Origin: Chloroflexota bacterium | Lineage (GTDB): Bacteria; Chloroflexota; Limnocylindria; P2-11E | Assembly: GCA_005887995.1 (NCBI GenBank) | Contig: VBJD01000070.1 | Coordinates: forward strand, 1 to 32,207 | Length of the DNA stretch: 32,207 nt | Direction of reading: 5' to 3' | Shown: piece by piece, positions 7,360 to 14,835 of the stretch | Position numbering within the stretch: position 1 is the first letter of the stretch | Layout of the letters: every line of letters begins with the position of its first letter | Made by a program: the position numbers and the translations under genes | Notes under the pieces: model-generated | Databases searched by the model: none | Told to the model about the DNA's origin: nothing | The model's input: the letters and a program-made list of their open reading frames with translations, nothing else

Positions 7360-8304
7360 TTAGCGACGCGTGCCGATCGCTCCGCGCAGCCGCGGGTCGA
7401 GCGCGTCGCGGAGGCCGTCGCCGACGAGGTACAGGCACAGCACCGTGACGACGACAGCCAGACCCGGCGGGAAGATGAGATGCGGTGCCTTGCTCAAGTA
7501 CTGCGCCGCGTTCGTCAGCATGTTCCCCCACGAGGGCGTCGGTGGCTGAATGCCGAAGCCGATGAACGAGATAGCGGATTCGGTGAGGATCAACTGTCCG
7601 ATCTCGATCATCCCGAGGACGATGATGAGCGGGAGGATGTTCGGCACGATGTGCCGGACCATCAGCCGCAGTGGCGTGCAGCCCACCGTACGCGCAGCAA
7701 GCACGTACTCGCGTTCACGCAGCGAGATCGTCTGCCCACGCGCGTAGTTGCAGATGCCGAGCCAGCCGAGGAGACCCAAGAACATCGCGAACGGGAACGG
7801 CTCGAGGCGCCAGAGGATACCGACGATGAGCAGCAGATAGAGCCGCGGGATGCTGTTGAGCGTGGTCACGAGCCAGACGACGACGTCATCCCACCAGCCG
7901 CGGAAGTACCCGGCGGTGACGCCCGCCGTCAAGCCGATCACGAGCGCGGTCAGCGCGCCGAACCCACCGACGAAAAGCGACACGCGCGCGCCATAGAGCA
8001 GGCGCACCGCCTGGCTGCGCCCGAGCTCGTCGGTGCCAAGCCACTGCCACGGCTCGGCGAGGCTTGGCTTCTCGTAGCTCGACAGGATGTCCTGCTGCGA
8101 GAACGCGCGATGGAAGAAGCTCGTGGCGAGGAAGTCTGCGCCGAGCGCAAGCGTGACGAACACGACGAGCACGGCCATCGCCACAAGCGTCGTCGGATCG
8201 TGGCGCAGCCGCCACACTGCGTCAGACCAGAGACCCGCGGAGACGCGCCGCGTTTCCGCGACGGGAACGCGCAGCTGTTGGACGGTGGCGTCGGTGGCCG
8301 CCAT
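7360..8304 (-). CDS. Peptide/nickel-type ABC transporter permease, DppC/OppC family
   Basis: A 314-residue inner-membrane permease: an N-terminal cytoplasmic segment, first transmembrane helix LVAMAVLVVFVTLALGADFL, an external loop with the family phrase WQWLGTDELGRSQAVRLLYGARVSL, and then five helices carrying the BPD_transp_1 domain. The cytoplasmic EAA-type loop that contacts the ATPase is visible in REREYVLAARTVGCTPLRLMVRHIVPNILPLIIV. The C-terminus has WGNMLTNAAQYL, PHLIFPPGLAVVVTVLCLYLVGDGLRDALDPR, which is characteristic of DppC. It forms the heteromeric channel with the permease encoded 7 bases upstream. It is the last gene of this transporter set in the window; no ATPase gene follows. 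Confidence 0.92.
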   Translation of the reverse strand: MAATDATVQQLRVPVAETRRVSAGLWSDAVWRLRHDPTTLVAMAVLVVFVTLALGADFLATSFFHRAFSQQDILSSYEKPSLAEPWQWLGTDELGRSQAVRLLYGARVSLFVGGFGALTALVIGLTAGVTAGYFRGWWDDVVVWLVTTLNSIPRLYLLLIVGILWRLEPFPFAMFLGLLGWLGICNYARGQTISLREREYVLAARTVGCTPLRLMVRHIVPNILPLIIVLGMIEIGQLILTESAISFIGFGIQPPTPSWGNMLTNAAQYLSKAPHLIFPPGLAVVVTVLCLYLVGDGLRDALDPRLRGAIGTRR

Positions 8305-8311
8305 CAGCGCG

Positions 8312-9271
8312 TCACTTCACCTTGATGCGTGGATCGACCCACGCATAAGCGATGTCGCGGATGATGTACGAGAGGATCAGGAGCGTGCTCGCGATGATGA
8401 TCGCGCCCTGCACGACGGGGTAATCCTTCGATACCGCGGCCTCGAACGTTAGTCGCCCGAGACCCGGCCAGTTGAAGACGCGCTCGATGATGAGCTGGCC
8501 GCTGAAGAAGAGCAGCAGGATCGTGCCGAAGGACGTCACGACCGGGATGAGCGCATTGCGCAGCACGTGGACCGCGACGACAGCCTGCTCGCTGAGACCC
8601 TTGCTCCGCGCCGTGCGCACATAGTCCTGAGAGATGACTTCGAGGACCTCCGTTCGCAGGATGCGTGGGAGGTTCGCGATGCCCGCGATCGACAACACGA
8701 GGACCGGGCCGACGAGGTGCCATGCGCGATCCCAGCAGAGCGTGCAGTCCGTGCCTACGACGTTCATGCTCCCGATCGGGAACCACCGGTTCTGCACGGC
8801 GAACGTCAGCACGAAGATGAGGCCGAGCCAGAATTCGGGGACCGCGTGACCGACCACGCTGAAGACGCGGATCCCGTGATCCTCGATGCGTCCGCGCCTC
8901 AGGGCAGCGATGACGCCGAGCGGGATGCCCACGCCGACGATGAAGACGAACGCGAGGAGCGAGAGCTGAAGACTGTTCGGAACGCGCTCGAGGATGAGAT
9001 CGAGGGCGGGCCGGTGGTAGTAGATCGAGTTGCCGAAGTCGAGGTGCGCGAGCTGCCAGAGCCATTCCGCGAACTGCACGGGGAGGGGCTTGTCGAGGCC
9101 GAGCGCGTGGTAGAGCTGAGCGCGGTCCTCCTGCGTGACCTCGGTGTTCCCGTAGAGCATGAGCTTGACCGGGTCCGACGGCGACAGCCGCGAGAGCAGG
9201 AATGTGAGCAGAAGGACGCCGAAGAGCGTGGGGATCGCCTGCACGAGACGCCGCGCGATGAAACGACCCAT
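8312..9271 (-). CDS. Peptide/nickel-type ABC transporter permease, DppB/OppB family
   Basis: A 319-residue permease starting MGRFIARRLVQAIPTLFGVLLLTFLLSRLSPSDPVKLM, the standard DppB opening, with a long extracytoplasmic loop (TQEDRAQLYHALGLDKPLPVQFAEWLWQLAHLDFGNSIYYHRPALDLI) and the EAA-like coupling loop EVISQDYVRTARSKGLSEQAVVAVHVLRNALIPVV. The end reads DIAYAWVDPRIKVK, also typical. The protein pairs with the DppC-like permease downstream. GGAG lies 5 bases before the ATG. A 12-bp hairpin separates it from the binding-protein gene, which would let the binding protein be made in excess. Confidence 0.93.
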   Translation of the reverse strand: MGRFIARRLVQAIPTLFGVLLLTFLLSRLSPSDPVKLMLYGNTEVTQEDRAQLYHALGLDKPLPVQFAEWLWQLAHLDFGNSIYYHRPALDLILERVPNSLQLSLLAFVFIVGVGIPLGVIAALRRGRIEDHGIRVFSVVGHAVPEFWLGLIFVLTFAVQNRWFPIGSMNVVGTDCTLCWDRAWHLVGPVLVLSIAGIANLPRILRTEVLEVISQDYVRTARSKGLSEQAVVAVHVLRNALIPVVTSFGTILLLFFSGQLIIERVFNWPGLGRLTFEAAVSKDYPVVQGAIIIASTLLILSYIIRDIAYAWVDPRIKVK

Positions 9272-9288
9272 CTCACTCCTGCGCGTGT

Positions 9289-9317
9289 CGCGGGGCCGGC
9301 GCCGTGCCGGCCCCGCG
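9289..9317 (-). terminator. 12-bp perfect GC hairpin between binding-protein and permease genes
   Basis: Positions 9289-9300 pair perfectly with 9306-9317 around a 5-base loop (9301-9305), beginning 17 bases downstream of the binding-protein stop. No U-tract follows, so it is more likely an attenuator or mRNA-stabilising 3' structure than a full terminator. Such hairpins are common in ABC operons, where they raise binding-protein output relative to the permeases. Confidence 0.7.
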
Positions 9318-9333
9318 TCGCGTCTCTACGCGA

Positions 9334-11043
9334 TTACTTCTTGAACCACCACTTTTCGATATTCCAGGTCGAGCTATACGTGCTCGGGTCCACGCTCTGG
9401 AGCTGCTTGTTCGCGAAGAAGAGGCCGTCGGCGGAGTACAGGAAGGTGTACGGAGCCTCGTCGTTGAGCGCCTGGTCCACCTTCTTCAGCGCCGCCTTGC
9501 GCGCCGTCTGGCTGCAGTCCGGACCGTTGCGGTTTTCGAGAAGGGCCTGGTCGACGGTCGGGCTGTTGTAGCCGATGTTGTTGAACTGACCCTTGCCCTG
9601 CTGGCTGGAGTGCCAGATCGAGTACGGGTCCGGGTCGGCACCGAGCGACCAGCCGATGATGAAGCCCTCGAAGTCGGTGCCCGGGTCCGTGCGGTCGAGG
9701 AGCGCGTTGAAGGACTCGAGGAGCGGGTCGATCTGGATGCCGATCTGCTTGTACTGCTCCTGCGCGAACTGAAGGATCGTCTCGCGGGCGTTGTTGCCCT
9801 GGTTCGTCTCGATGCGCATCTTCATCGTTGAACCGTCGGTCCACCGGTAGATGCCGTCGGAGCCCATCTTCGCTCCGGCCTGCTCGAGCAACGACTTCGC
9901 CTTCGCGACGTCGTTCTTGTACTTATTCAGACCGGCCTCGTCATAGGCCCACGACGGTGGCGGTGTGTGCGCGTAGACCTGCGTGCCGAGCCCGAAGACG
10001 ATCTTCTGCATGATCGCGTCGACGTTGATGCCGTACCAGAGCGCCTGGCGCACCTGCTTGTTCGCGAGCCATGGCGCCTTCGCGGCTTTGGCGTTCCAGC
10101 CGATGTAGTTGTACGTCGAGGTCTTGTAGCGGAAGTCCTTGAGCGAATCGACCTTCTTGACCTCTTCGTAGTCCTTCGCCTCGACGGTGCCGTACGTGAC
10201 CTCGCCGGTCACGAGGGCGTTCTTGATCGCGGTCGCGTCCGCGTACACCTTGATCACGAACTCGTCGAGGAGCGGGGCGCCACGGAAGTACTTGTCGTTG
10301 CGACCCAGGGTCACCTGGATCCCGGGCTTGAACTCCTTGAACACGAAGGGGCCCATCGAGGCGGGCGGGTTCATGTTCAGCGGGTTGTCGTCGATGTTCT
10401 GCTTCGTGTCGGTCGTGTACGGGTCGTAGACCTTCTTGAACGCCGCGCTCGGCAGGATGCCGCCGCCCGCGCCGCCCATCGCGGCCGTCGCGGGGCAGAA
10501 CACCTTGGCGAACTTGATCTCGATCGTCTTGCCGTTGCTGCCGACCGTGATCCCGGAGATCGAGTTCGTCTTGCCGTCGCGGTAGTCCGCCCAGCCGACG
10601 ATGTCCTGGAATGTCGACTTGCGAACGGTCTTCGCGCTACGCGCGACCGAGTGCACGGTGTAGCGCCAGTCCTCGCCGGTGAACGGCGTGCCATCGCTCC
10701 ACTGCAGGTTGTCGCGCAGCGTGTACGTGAGCGTCAGGCCATCCTTCGACTGCTCGAACTTCTCAGCGAGGCTCGACTCCGTCTCACCCGTCTTGTAGTT
10801 CGTCCGCGTGAGGCCGAGGTAGAGCCACTGCCACACGAAGCTGGACTGCGTGTCCGTCGAGATGATCGGCTGCATGGTCTTCGGATCGCCGGTCGCTCCT
10901 GCGACGACGCGCCCACCGGCGACGGGCTTGTCCGTCGTCGCCGCACTGGCCGTCGGGCTGGCGCCGGACGTCGGCGGCTCTCCGCCGGCGCACGCGGTCG
11001 CCACGAGCATGGCTATGCCGAAGATCGCGATAAGTCGCCTCAT
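9334..11043 (-). CDS. Peptide-type ABC transporter substrate-binding lipoprotein (SBP_bac_5, DppA/OppA family)
   Basis: The 569-residue protein begins with a lipoprotein signal, MRRLIAIFGIAMLVATAC, with lipobox ATAC (Cys18) followed by a Gly/Pro/Ser/Thr-rich linker. The rest is the family-5 binding-protein fold: VVAGATGDPKTMQPIISTD, ETESSLAEKFEQSKDGLTLTYTLRDNLQWSDGTPFTGEDWRYT (the signature region), VRQALWYGINVDAIMQKIVFG, and a C-terminal domain with FEGFIIGWSLGADPDPYSIWHSSQQG. It captures oligopeptides or other small solutes at the outer face of the membrane for the two downstream permeases; the ligand cannot be read from sequence. GGGAGG precedes the ATG. The gene is divergent from an MFS transporter across 133 bases holding both promoters. 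Confidence 0.93.
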   Translation of the reverse strand: MRRLIAIFGIAMLVATACAGGEPPTSGASPTASAATTDKPVAGGRVVAGATGDPKTMQPIISTDTQSSFVWQWLYLGLTRTNYKTGETESSLAEKFEQSKDGLTLTYTLRDNLQWSDGTPFTGEDWRYTVHSVARSAKTVRKSTFQDIVGWADYRDGKTNSISGITVGSNGKTIEIKFAKVFCPATAAMGGAGGGILPSAAFKKVYDPYTTDTKQNIDDNPLNMNPPASMGPFVFKEFKPGIQVTLGRNDKYFRGAPLLDEFVIKVYADATAIKNALVTGEVTYGTVEAKDYEEVKKVDSLKDFRYKTSTYNYIGWNAKAAKAPWLANKQVRQALWYGINVDAIMQKIVFGLGTQVYAHTPPPSWAYDEAGLNKYKNDVAKAKSLLEQAGAKMGSDGIYRWTDGSTMKMRIETNQGNNARETILQFAQEQYKQIGIQIDPLLESFNALLDRTDPGTDFEGFIIGWSLGADPDPYSIWHSSQQGKGQFNNIGYNSPTVDQALLENRNGPDCSQTARKAALKKVDQALNDEAPYTFLYSADGLFFANKQLQSVDPSTYSSTWNIEKWWFKK

Positions 11044-11176
11044 GCCTCTCTGTGCCTCCCTGCGCCACCGCGCTCTGTTTCGCGCGATACGTCCGGAATA
11101 CGTCCCACGCCGCGAAGCGGTTCGGTCGGCGGGAGCCTAGCAGGTCGTTCCCGAGCGATTCACGTAGTTTCGGGCG

Positions 11177-12322
11177 GTGCGCACAGGCGTCGCGCTCGTC
11201 ACGCTCTGCGCGATCGCCTTCGGACTGACCTACGCGGACCACGCACCGCTCATCCCGCTGGTCGCGACCGAATTCGGCCTCGACGACCTCGGCGCCGGAC
11301 TCCTCTCAACAGCGGTCTTCCTCTCCTACCTCGTCGTGACGCTGGTGACAGCGGGGTGGATCGTCCGCGTACGGCCGAAGCTCGTCGTCGCGGTCGGCCT
11401 GGTCTGCGCCGCGACCGGCGCGGCCCTCTTCGCGTCGGCTCCCGTCTACGCCGTGGCGATCGCGGCGAAGGCGCTGCAGGGTCTCGGATCAGCGGTCGCG
11501 TTCGTCTCGGCGCAGCGGTACATCGCGGGTCTGTACGGCGAGCGCCGCAGCCACTTCGGCCTCGGTCTGTACGGGTCCGGGTTCCCGCTCGGCAGCGGGC
11601 TCGCGCTCATCGCCATGCCGGCGCTCGCGCAGCTCCTTGGCGGGTGGCGCGCAGCGTTCGCGATCGAGGCAGCAGTCATCGCTGCGGTGCTCGTCGCGTG
11701 GCTCGCGGCACCGGACGTCGCGGCCACGCGTCCGCCCGGCGACATGCGCGACGCGTTGCGCTGCCGCAATTGCTGGGCGACGTTCCTCGAGCACGCCGGA
11801 GGTTTCGGCCTCGGCTTCTCCGCGGCGACGTGGATCACCGTCTATCTCCTGCGCGAGTTCTCGCTGCCGCTCACGATCGCCGGCCTCCTCGGCTCGGGCC
11901 TGCTCCTCATGGCGGTCGCGGGACGCACCGGCGGTGGCTGGCTCAGCGCGCGGGGACACCTCGGAAGCCGCGCGACGATGCGCACCGCGGCGATGGCCAT
12001 CCTCGCCGGCGCCGCGCTCCTCGCGCTGCCCGGTCGTCCACTCGTGGTCGCGCTGCTGGGCGCGCTGCTAGTGGGCATCGGGGTGGGCATCCCCTACGCC
12101 GCGGTGTTCAACACCGCGGCGGCGTCGCTCCCGTCGGCGCCCGGCGCGGCGCAAGGCCTCGCCGCGACCGGCGGCACCGCCGGCGCGATGGTCGGGGCGC
12201 CGGTGATGGGATTCGCGGTACAGACGTACGGGTTCGCGGCCGCGTGGGCGTACCTCGGCGTCGTCGCCGCGATGGCGTTCGCCGTGACGTTCGTGATGCG
12301 TGGCGAAGAGGAGCTGGTGTGA
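11177..12322 (+). CDS. Major facilitator superfamily transporter
   Basis: A 381-residue polytopic protein with about eleven to twelve hydrophobic helices and the MFS layout: TLCAIAFGLTYADHAPLIPLVATEFGLDDLGAGLLSTAVFLSY in helices 1-2, a short basic loop (VRVRPKL) between helices 2 and 3, RYIAGLYGERRSHFGLGLYGSGFPLGSGLAL in helices 4-5, and a shorter central loop around residues 180-200. The repeated Gly/Ala-rich helix 11 (GLAATGGTAGAMVGAPVMGF) resembles the nitrate/nitrite and cyanate porter branches, but the substrate is not assigned. It starts with GTG at 11177. Its stop overlaps the GTG of the following membrane gene by 4 bases (GTGA), so the two are translationally coupled and probably act together. 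Confidence 0.88.
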   Translation: MRTGVALVTLCAIAFGLTYADHAPLIPLVATEFGLDDLGAGLLSTAVFLSYLVVTLVTAGWIVRVRPKLVVAVGLVCAATGAALFASAPVYAVAIAAKALQGLGSAVAFVSAQRYIAGLYGERRSHFGLGLYGSGFPLGSGLALIAMPALAQLLGGWRAAFAIEAAVIAAVLVAWLAAPDVAATRPPGDMRDALRCRNCWATFLEHAGGFGLGFSAATWITVYLLREFSLPLTIAGLLGSGLLLMAVAGRTGGGWLSARGHLGSRATMRTAAMAILAGAALLALPGRPLVVALLGALLVGIGVGIPYAAVFNTAAASLPSAPGAAQGLAATGGTAGAMVGAPVMGFAVQTYGFAAAWAYLGVVAAMAFAVTFVMRGEEELV

Positions 12323-12777
12323 AGCGCGCCGTCGCGATCGTCGCGCTCGCCCTCGTGCTCATCGGCGCGGTCGAGGCGCTCGAGAGCGCTCGGCAGATCG
12401 CCGAGACGGTCGGGCCGCTCCGTCTGGGCCCGAGCGGCATCGGCGTGAGCGGCCTCGGGGTGCTCGCCAGCTGCGCCGCGTATCTGTGGCTCGGCTGGCA
12501 CATCGCAAGGGATCGCGCGGCCTTGCGCGCAGGTGCGATCACGGGATTTCTCGCCGGGATGATCGGCGGCACGGTGCGCGCCGTCATCATCGCGGACGTC
12601 GTCGCCGATGCGGTCGCCCGCTACGCGACGGTGCCTCTGTGGTTCGTGCCGCTCGTCCTCGCGGTGTTCGTCGTCGGTGCGACGGTGGTCTCAGCCGTTG
12701 CCGGCGCGGCGCTCGCCTTTCTCGGCGTGCGACTCGAACGGGTCATTCGAAGCGGGCGGCACCGACCTCCTGCCTGA
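12319..12777 (+). CDS. Small four-helix membrane protein of unknown function, coupled to the MFS transporter
   Basis: A 152-residue protein starting at a GTG that overlaps the MFS stop codon. Four hydrophobic segments are visible: AVAIVALALVLIGAVEAL, GVLASCAAYLWLGWHIA, AGAITGFLAGMIGGTVRAVIIADVV and LVLAVFVVGATVVSAVAGAALAFLGVRL; the C-terminus is basic. I do not recognise the family. Translational coupling to an MFS gene suggests an accessory subunit, but this rests on position alone. Its last ~35 bases overlap the end of the convergent HD-GYP gene, an antisense overlap that may cause transcriptional interference. Confidence 0.7.
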   Translation: MKRAVAIVALALVLIGAVEALESARQIAETVGPLRLGPSGIGVSGLGVLASCAAYLWLGWHIARDRAALRAGAITGFLAGMIGGTVRAVIIADVVADAVARYATVPLWFVPLVLAVFVVGATVVSAVAGAALAFLGVRLERVIRSGRHRPPA

Positions 12778-13711
12778 TCCGCTCGATCGTGCCGTCGGCG
12801 CGGAGCGTCTTGAACGCCTCGACGAGCTCGGGGTCGAACTGCTTGCCCGCGCCTTCTGAGATCGAGCGCATGCCCTCCTCGAGCGTCCAGGCGTCCTTGT
12901 ACGGACGCTTCGAGGTGAGCGCGTCGAACACATCCGCGACGGAAACGATGCGCGCCGCGACGCTGATCTCGCTGCCGCGCTTTCCGTCCGGATAGCCCTG
13001 TCCGTCCCAGCGCTCGTGGTGCTCGCGTGCGATCGCGCGCGCCGTCTCGAAGAAGCGCGCGTCGCCGAGCATCACCTCGCCGTCGATGCAGTGCTGCTTG
13101 ATGACCTCGAACTCCTCGCTCGAGAGGTGATGCTCGCTCTGGAGGATGTGGTCGGGCGTGTGGATCTTGCCGACGTCGTGCATGACGCTCGAGTAGCCGA
13201 ACTCCTCGACGAGCTGTGCCGGGAGGCCGATCCGTGTCGCGATCGCTTCGACGTACCGCCGCACGCGCAACAGATGAGCCCCAGTCGTCTGATCCTTCAA
13301 CGTGGCGGCGAGCAGCAGGTGGCTGATCCCCTGCAGCCCCGTGCGGCGTAACTCCTCGTTCGCGAGGCGCTCCTGCTCCAGTGCGCGCTCGAGCTCTTCG
13401 CGGCGCTCGCGCTCGGTGCGCAGCATCTGTGCGAGGTCCTCGGCGTAGCGCGTCGTCTGGCGCTCCATGAGACGCAGCTCCTTGAGCTTCGCCTCGTACT
13501 CGTTTCGGATCACCTGCTCGCGGCGATAGATCTCGGCGAAGTCCGCGGCCATGCGCACCGACTGCGCGTTCGCCTGATCGGCGACGCGGATCGCCTGCTG
13601 AAGGAGCTGGCGGAACACCTCGCTCGCGACGGTCGGCGCCTCGCCCGGCTCCGCGATGTTTGGCGAGACCTCCACGACCTCGACGGTCATCCGCTGGCTG
13701 TCGTCCGCCAT
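12743..13711 (-). CDS. HD-GYP phosphodiesterase with N-terminal coiled coil (canonical active site)
   Basis: Residues ~1-55 are acidic and flexible, ~60-125 form a long charged heptad-like coiled coil (EQVIRNEYEAKLKELRLMERQTTRY, then ERERREELERALEQERLANEELRR), and ~128-320 form an HD-GYP domain. All main motifs are intact: HLLRVRRY, MHDVGKIHTPDHIL (the HD pair), IKQHCIDGE, EHHERWDGQGYPDG (the GYP motif) and SVADVFDALTSKRPYKDAW. HD-GYP enzymes hydrolyse cyclic-di-GMP, so this is the likely catalytic output of the island. It lacks a receiver of its own; a stand-alone receiver gene ends only a few bases upstream, recalling a split RpfG. Start at ATG 13711, with a GTG directly before it at 13714. 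Confidence 0.9.
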   Translation of the reverse strand: MADDSQRMTVEVVEVSPNIAEPGEAPTVASEVFRQLLQQAIRVADQANAQSVRMAADFAEIYRREQVIRNEYEAKLKELRLMERQTTRYAEDLAQMLRTERERREELERALEQERLANEELRRTGLQGISHLLLAATLKDQTTGAHLLRVRRYVEAIATRIGLPAQLVEEFGYSSVMHDVGKIHTPDHILQSEHHLSSEEFEVIKQHCIDGEVMLGDARFFETARAIAREHHERWDGQGYPDGKRGSEISVAARIVSVADVFDALTSKRPYKDAWTLEEGMRSISEGAGKQFDPELVEAFKTLRADGTIERIRQEVGAARFE

Positions 13712-13718
13712 CACGACA

Positions 13719-14090
13719 CTAGTTGTGGGCGAGGATCCCGCGGATCGTGTCGATGAGCTCGAGCGGGCCGAAGGGCTTCGTGAGGTATTGCGTCGCGCCG
13801 GCGGCCATGCCGATCGCGCGGTCGCTGTCGCTCTCGTGCGCCGTCAGCATGACGATGGGGATCTCCTTCGTCGCCGCGTCGGCCTTCAGCATCTTGCAGA
13901 CCTCGAACCCGTTCGGGCCCGGGCCCATGTCGACGTCGAGCAGGATGAGGTTCGGCTTCTGGCTACGCGCGATGTCGAGCGCCTCGGTGCCGTTCTTGGC
14001 CTCGAGGATCGTCCAACCCTGCGTCGACAGCGTGATGCGGACCATCTGCCTGATCGGGACAAGGTCGTCGGCGACGAGGAGTGTGGCCAT
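13719..14090 (-). CDS. Stand-alone receiver-domain response regulator
   Basis: A 123-residue CheY-like protein with all phosphotransfer residues: acidic pair Asp8-Asp9 (LLVADDL), phospho-acceptor Asp52 (LLDVDMG), Thr in MLTAHE and Lys105 (TKPFGP). No output domain is attached. It sits immediately ahead of the receiver-less HD-GYP gene (4 to 7 bases between), so it probably regulates that enzyme in trans or relays phosphate from the two kinases upstream. ATG 14090 is the only start that fits a receiver; the open frame continues far upstream as an antisense-type shadow of the LuxR gene. The 52 bases before it contain a GGCTATC/CCCC element, which suggests an internal promoter. Confidence 0.9.
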   Translation of the reverse strand: MATLLVADDLVPIRQMVRITLSTQGWTILEAKNGTEALDIARSQKPNLILLDVDMGPGPNGFEVCKMLKADAATKEIPIVMLTAHESDSDRAIGMAAGATQYLTKPFGPLELIDTIRGILAHN

Positions 14091-14118
14091 GACGGGATGG
14101 TAGGCGCTCATGCCGTTC

Positions 14119-14140
14119 GGGCTATCTCCCCACGGAGGGG
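14119..14140 (-). promoter_or_regulatory. GGCTATC/CCCC-type candidate regulator box (copy A)
   Basis: The plus strand shows GGCTATCTCCCC (14120-14131) followed by ACGGAGGGG, so CCCC and GGGG arms also face each other around 5 bases. It lies in the short gap before the stand-alone receiver gene. The same GGCTATC heptamer followed by C-runs recurs near 23051, and a related C-rich element lies near 21676. Confidence 0.4.
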
Positions 14141-14142
14141 AA

Positions 14143-14835
14143 TCAGCCCTCGGCGAGCGCGCTCCCTCGCGCGGGGGACCGATCCCGCGCTCGCATGTCG
14201 AGCGTGATGAGACCCAGGCGCGCCGCCTCCGCGACCGCCTCCAAACGTGAGTGCGCGCCGAGCTTGCGCAGGATGGCCTGAACGTGCGCGCGCAGTGTTG
14301 CCGTCGAGATGCCGAGCAGCGTCGAGGCCGCGCTCGTGCTCGAGCCGTTCGCGAGCAGGCGCAGCACCTCGAGCTCGCGCGCGGTGAGCGGCTCGTCGAG
14401 CACGACGTCCTTCGGTTCCGCGACGAGGAGCCGTTGCAGCTCGCTCGGCGAGAAAAGGATCTCGCCCGTTGCCGCGACACGCACCGCCGCGACCACTTCG
14501 TCGAGGCCGCGCGACTTCGTGAGATGCCCGACCGCGCCGGAGCGCGCGACGTCGGCGAGCACGGTCGACGAAGGATCACCGGTCAACACGAGCACCGAAG
14601 CCTCTGGTGCGGCACGTCGGACGGAGCGGGCAACGTCCGCGCCGGTGCCGTCCGGCAGGTGGTAATCGCTCAGCACGACATCAGGCCGCAGCCTCGCGGT
14701 CGCGGCGACAGCGCCCGCGACGTCGTGGACCACGTCGACGACCTGCATGTCCTGCGCGCTGCCGAGGGCGACGCGCATGAGCTCCGCGAAGAGCCGTTCG
14801 TCGTCGACCACGAGGACGCGCAGCGGAGCGCTCAT
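14143..14835 (-). CDS. NarL/LuxR-family response regulator
   Basis: Receiver domain at residues 5-120 with Asp11-Asp12, phospho-acceptor Asp57 (VLSDYHLPDG), Thr in LVLTGD and Lys107; GerE/LuxR helix-turn-helix at ~148-212 (LTARELEVLRLLANGSSTSAASTLLGISTATLRAHVQAILRKLGAHSRLEAVAEA). The C-terminal ~18 residues are an Arg-rich tail. It is the only DNA-binding protein in the signalling island and hence its likely transcriptional output. Its ATG overlaps the stop of the REC-HD-GYP gene (ATGA, 14832-14835). Candidate targets are the GGCTATC/CCCC boxes nearby, an inference from their placement. Confidence 0.92.
   Translation of the reverse strand: MSAPLRVLVVDDERLFAELMRVALGSAQDMQVVDVVHDVAGAVAATARLRPDVVLSDYHLPDGTGADVARSVRRAAPEASVLVLTGDPSSTVLADVARSGAVGHLTKSRGLDEVVAAVRVAATGEILFSPSELQRLLVAEPKDVVLDEPLTARELEVLRLLANGSSTSAASTLLGISTATLRAHVQAILRKLGAHSRLEAVAEAARLGLITLDMRARDRSPARGSALAEG

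Noticed and set aside
9967-12777. 936-residue plus-strand open frame
   Set aside because: It runs antisense to the binding-protein gene and out of frame through the MFS gene, with Arg/Asp/Leu-rich composition typical of shadow frames in GC-rich DNA. Only its last 153 codons (12319-12777) encode a plausible protein.
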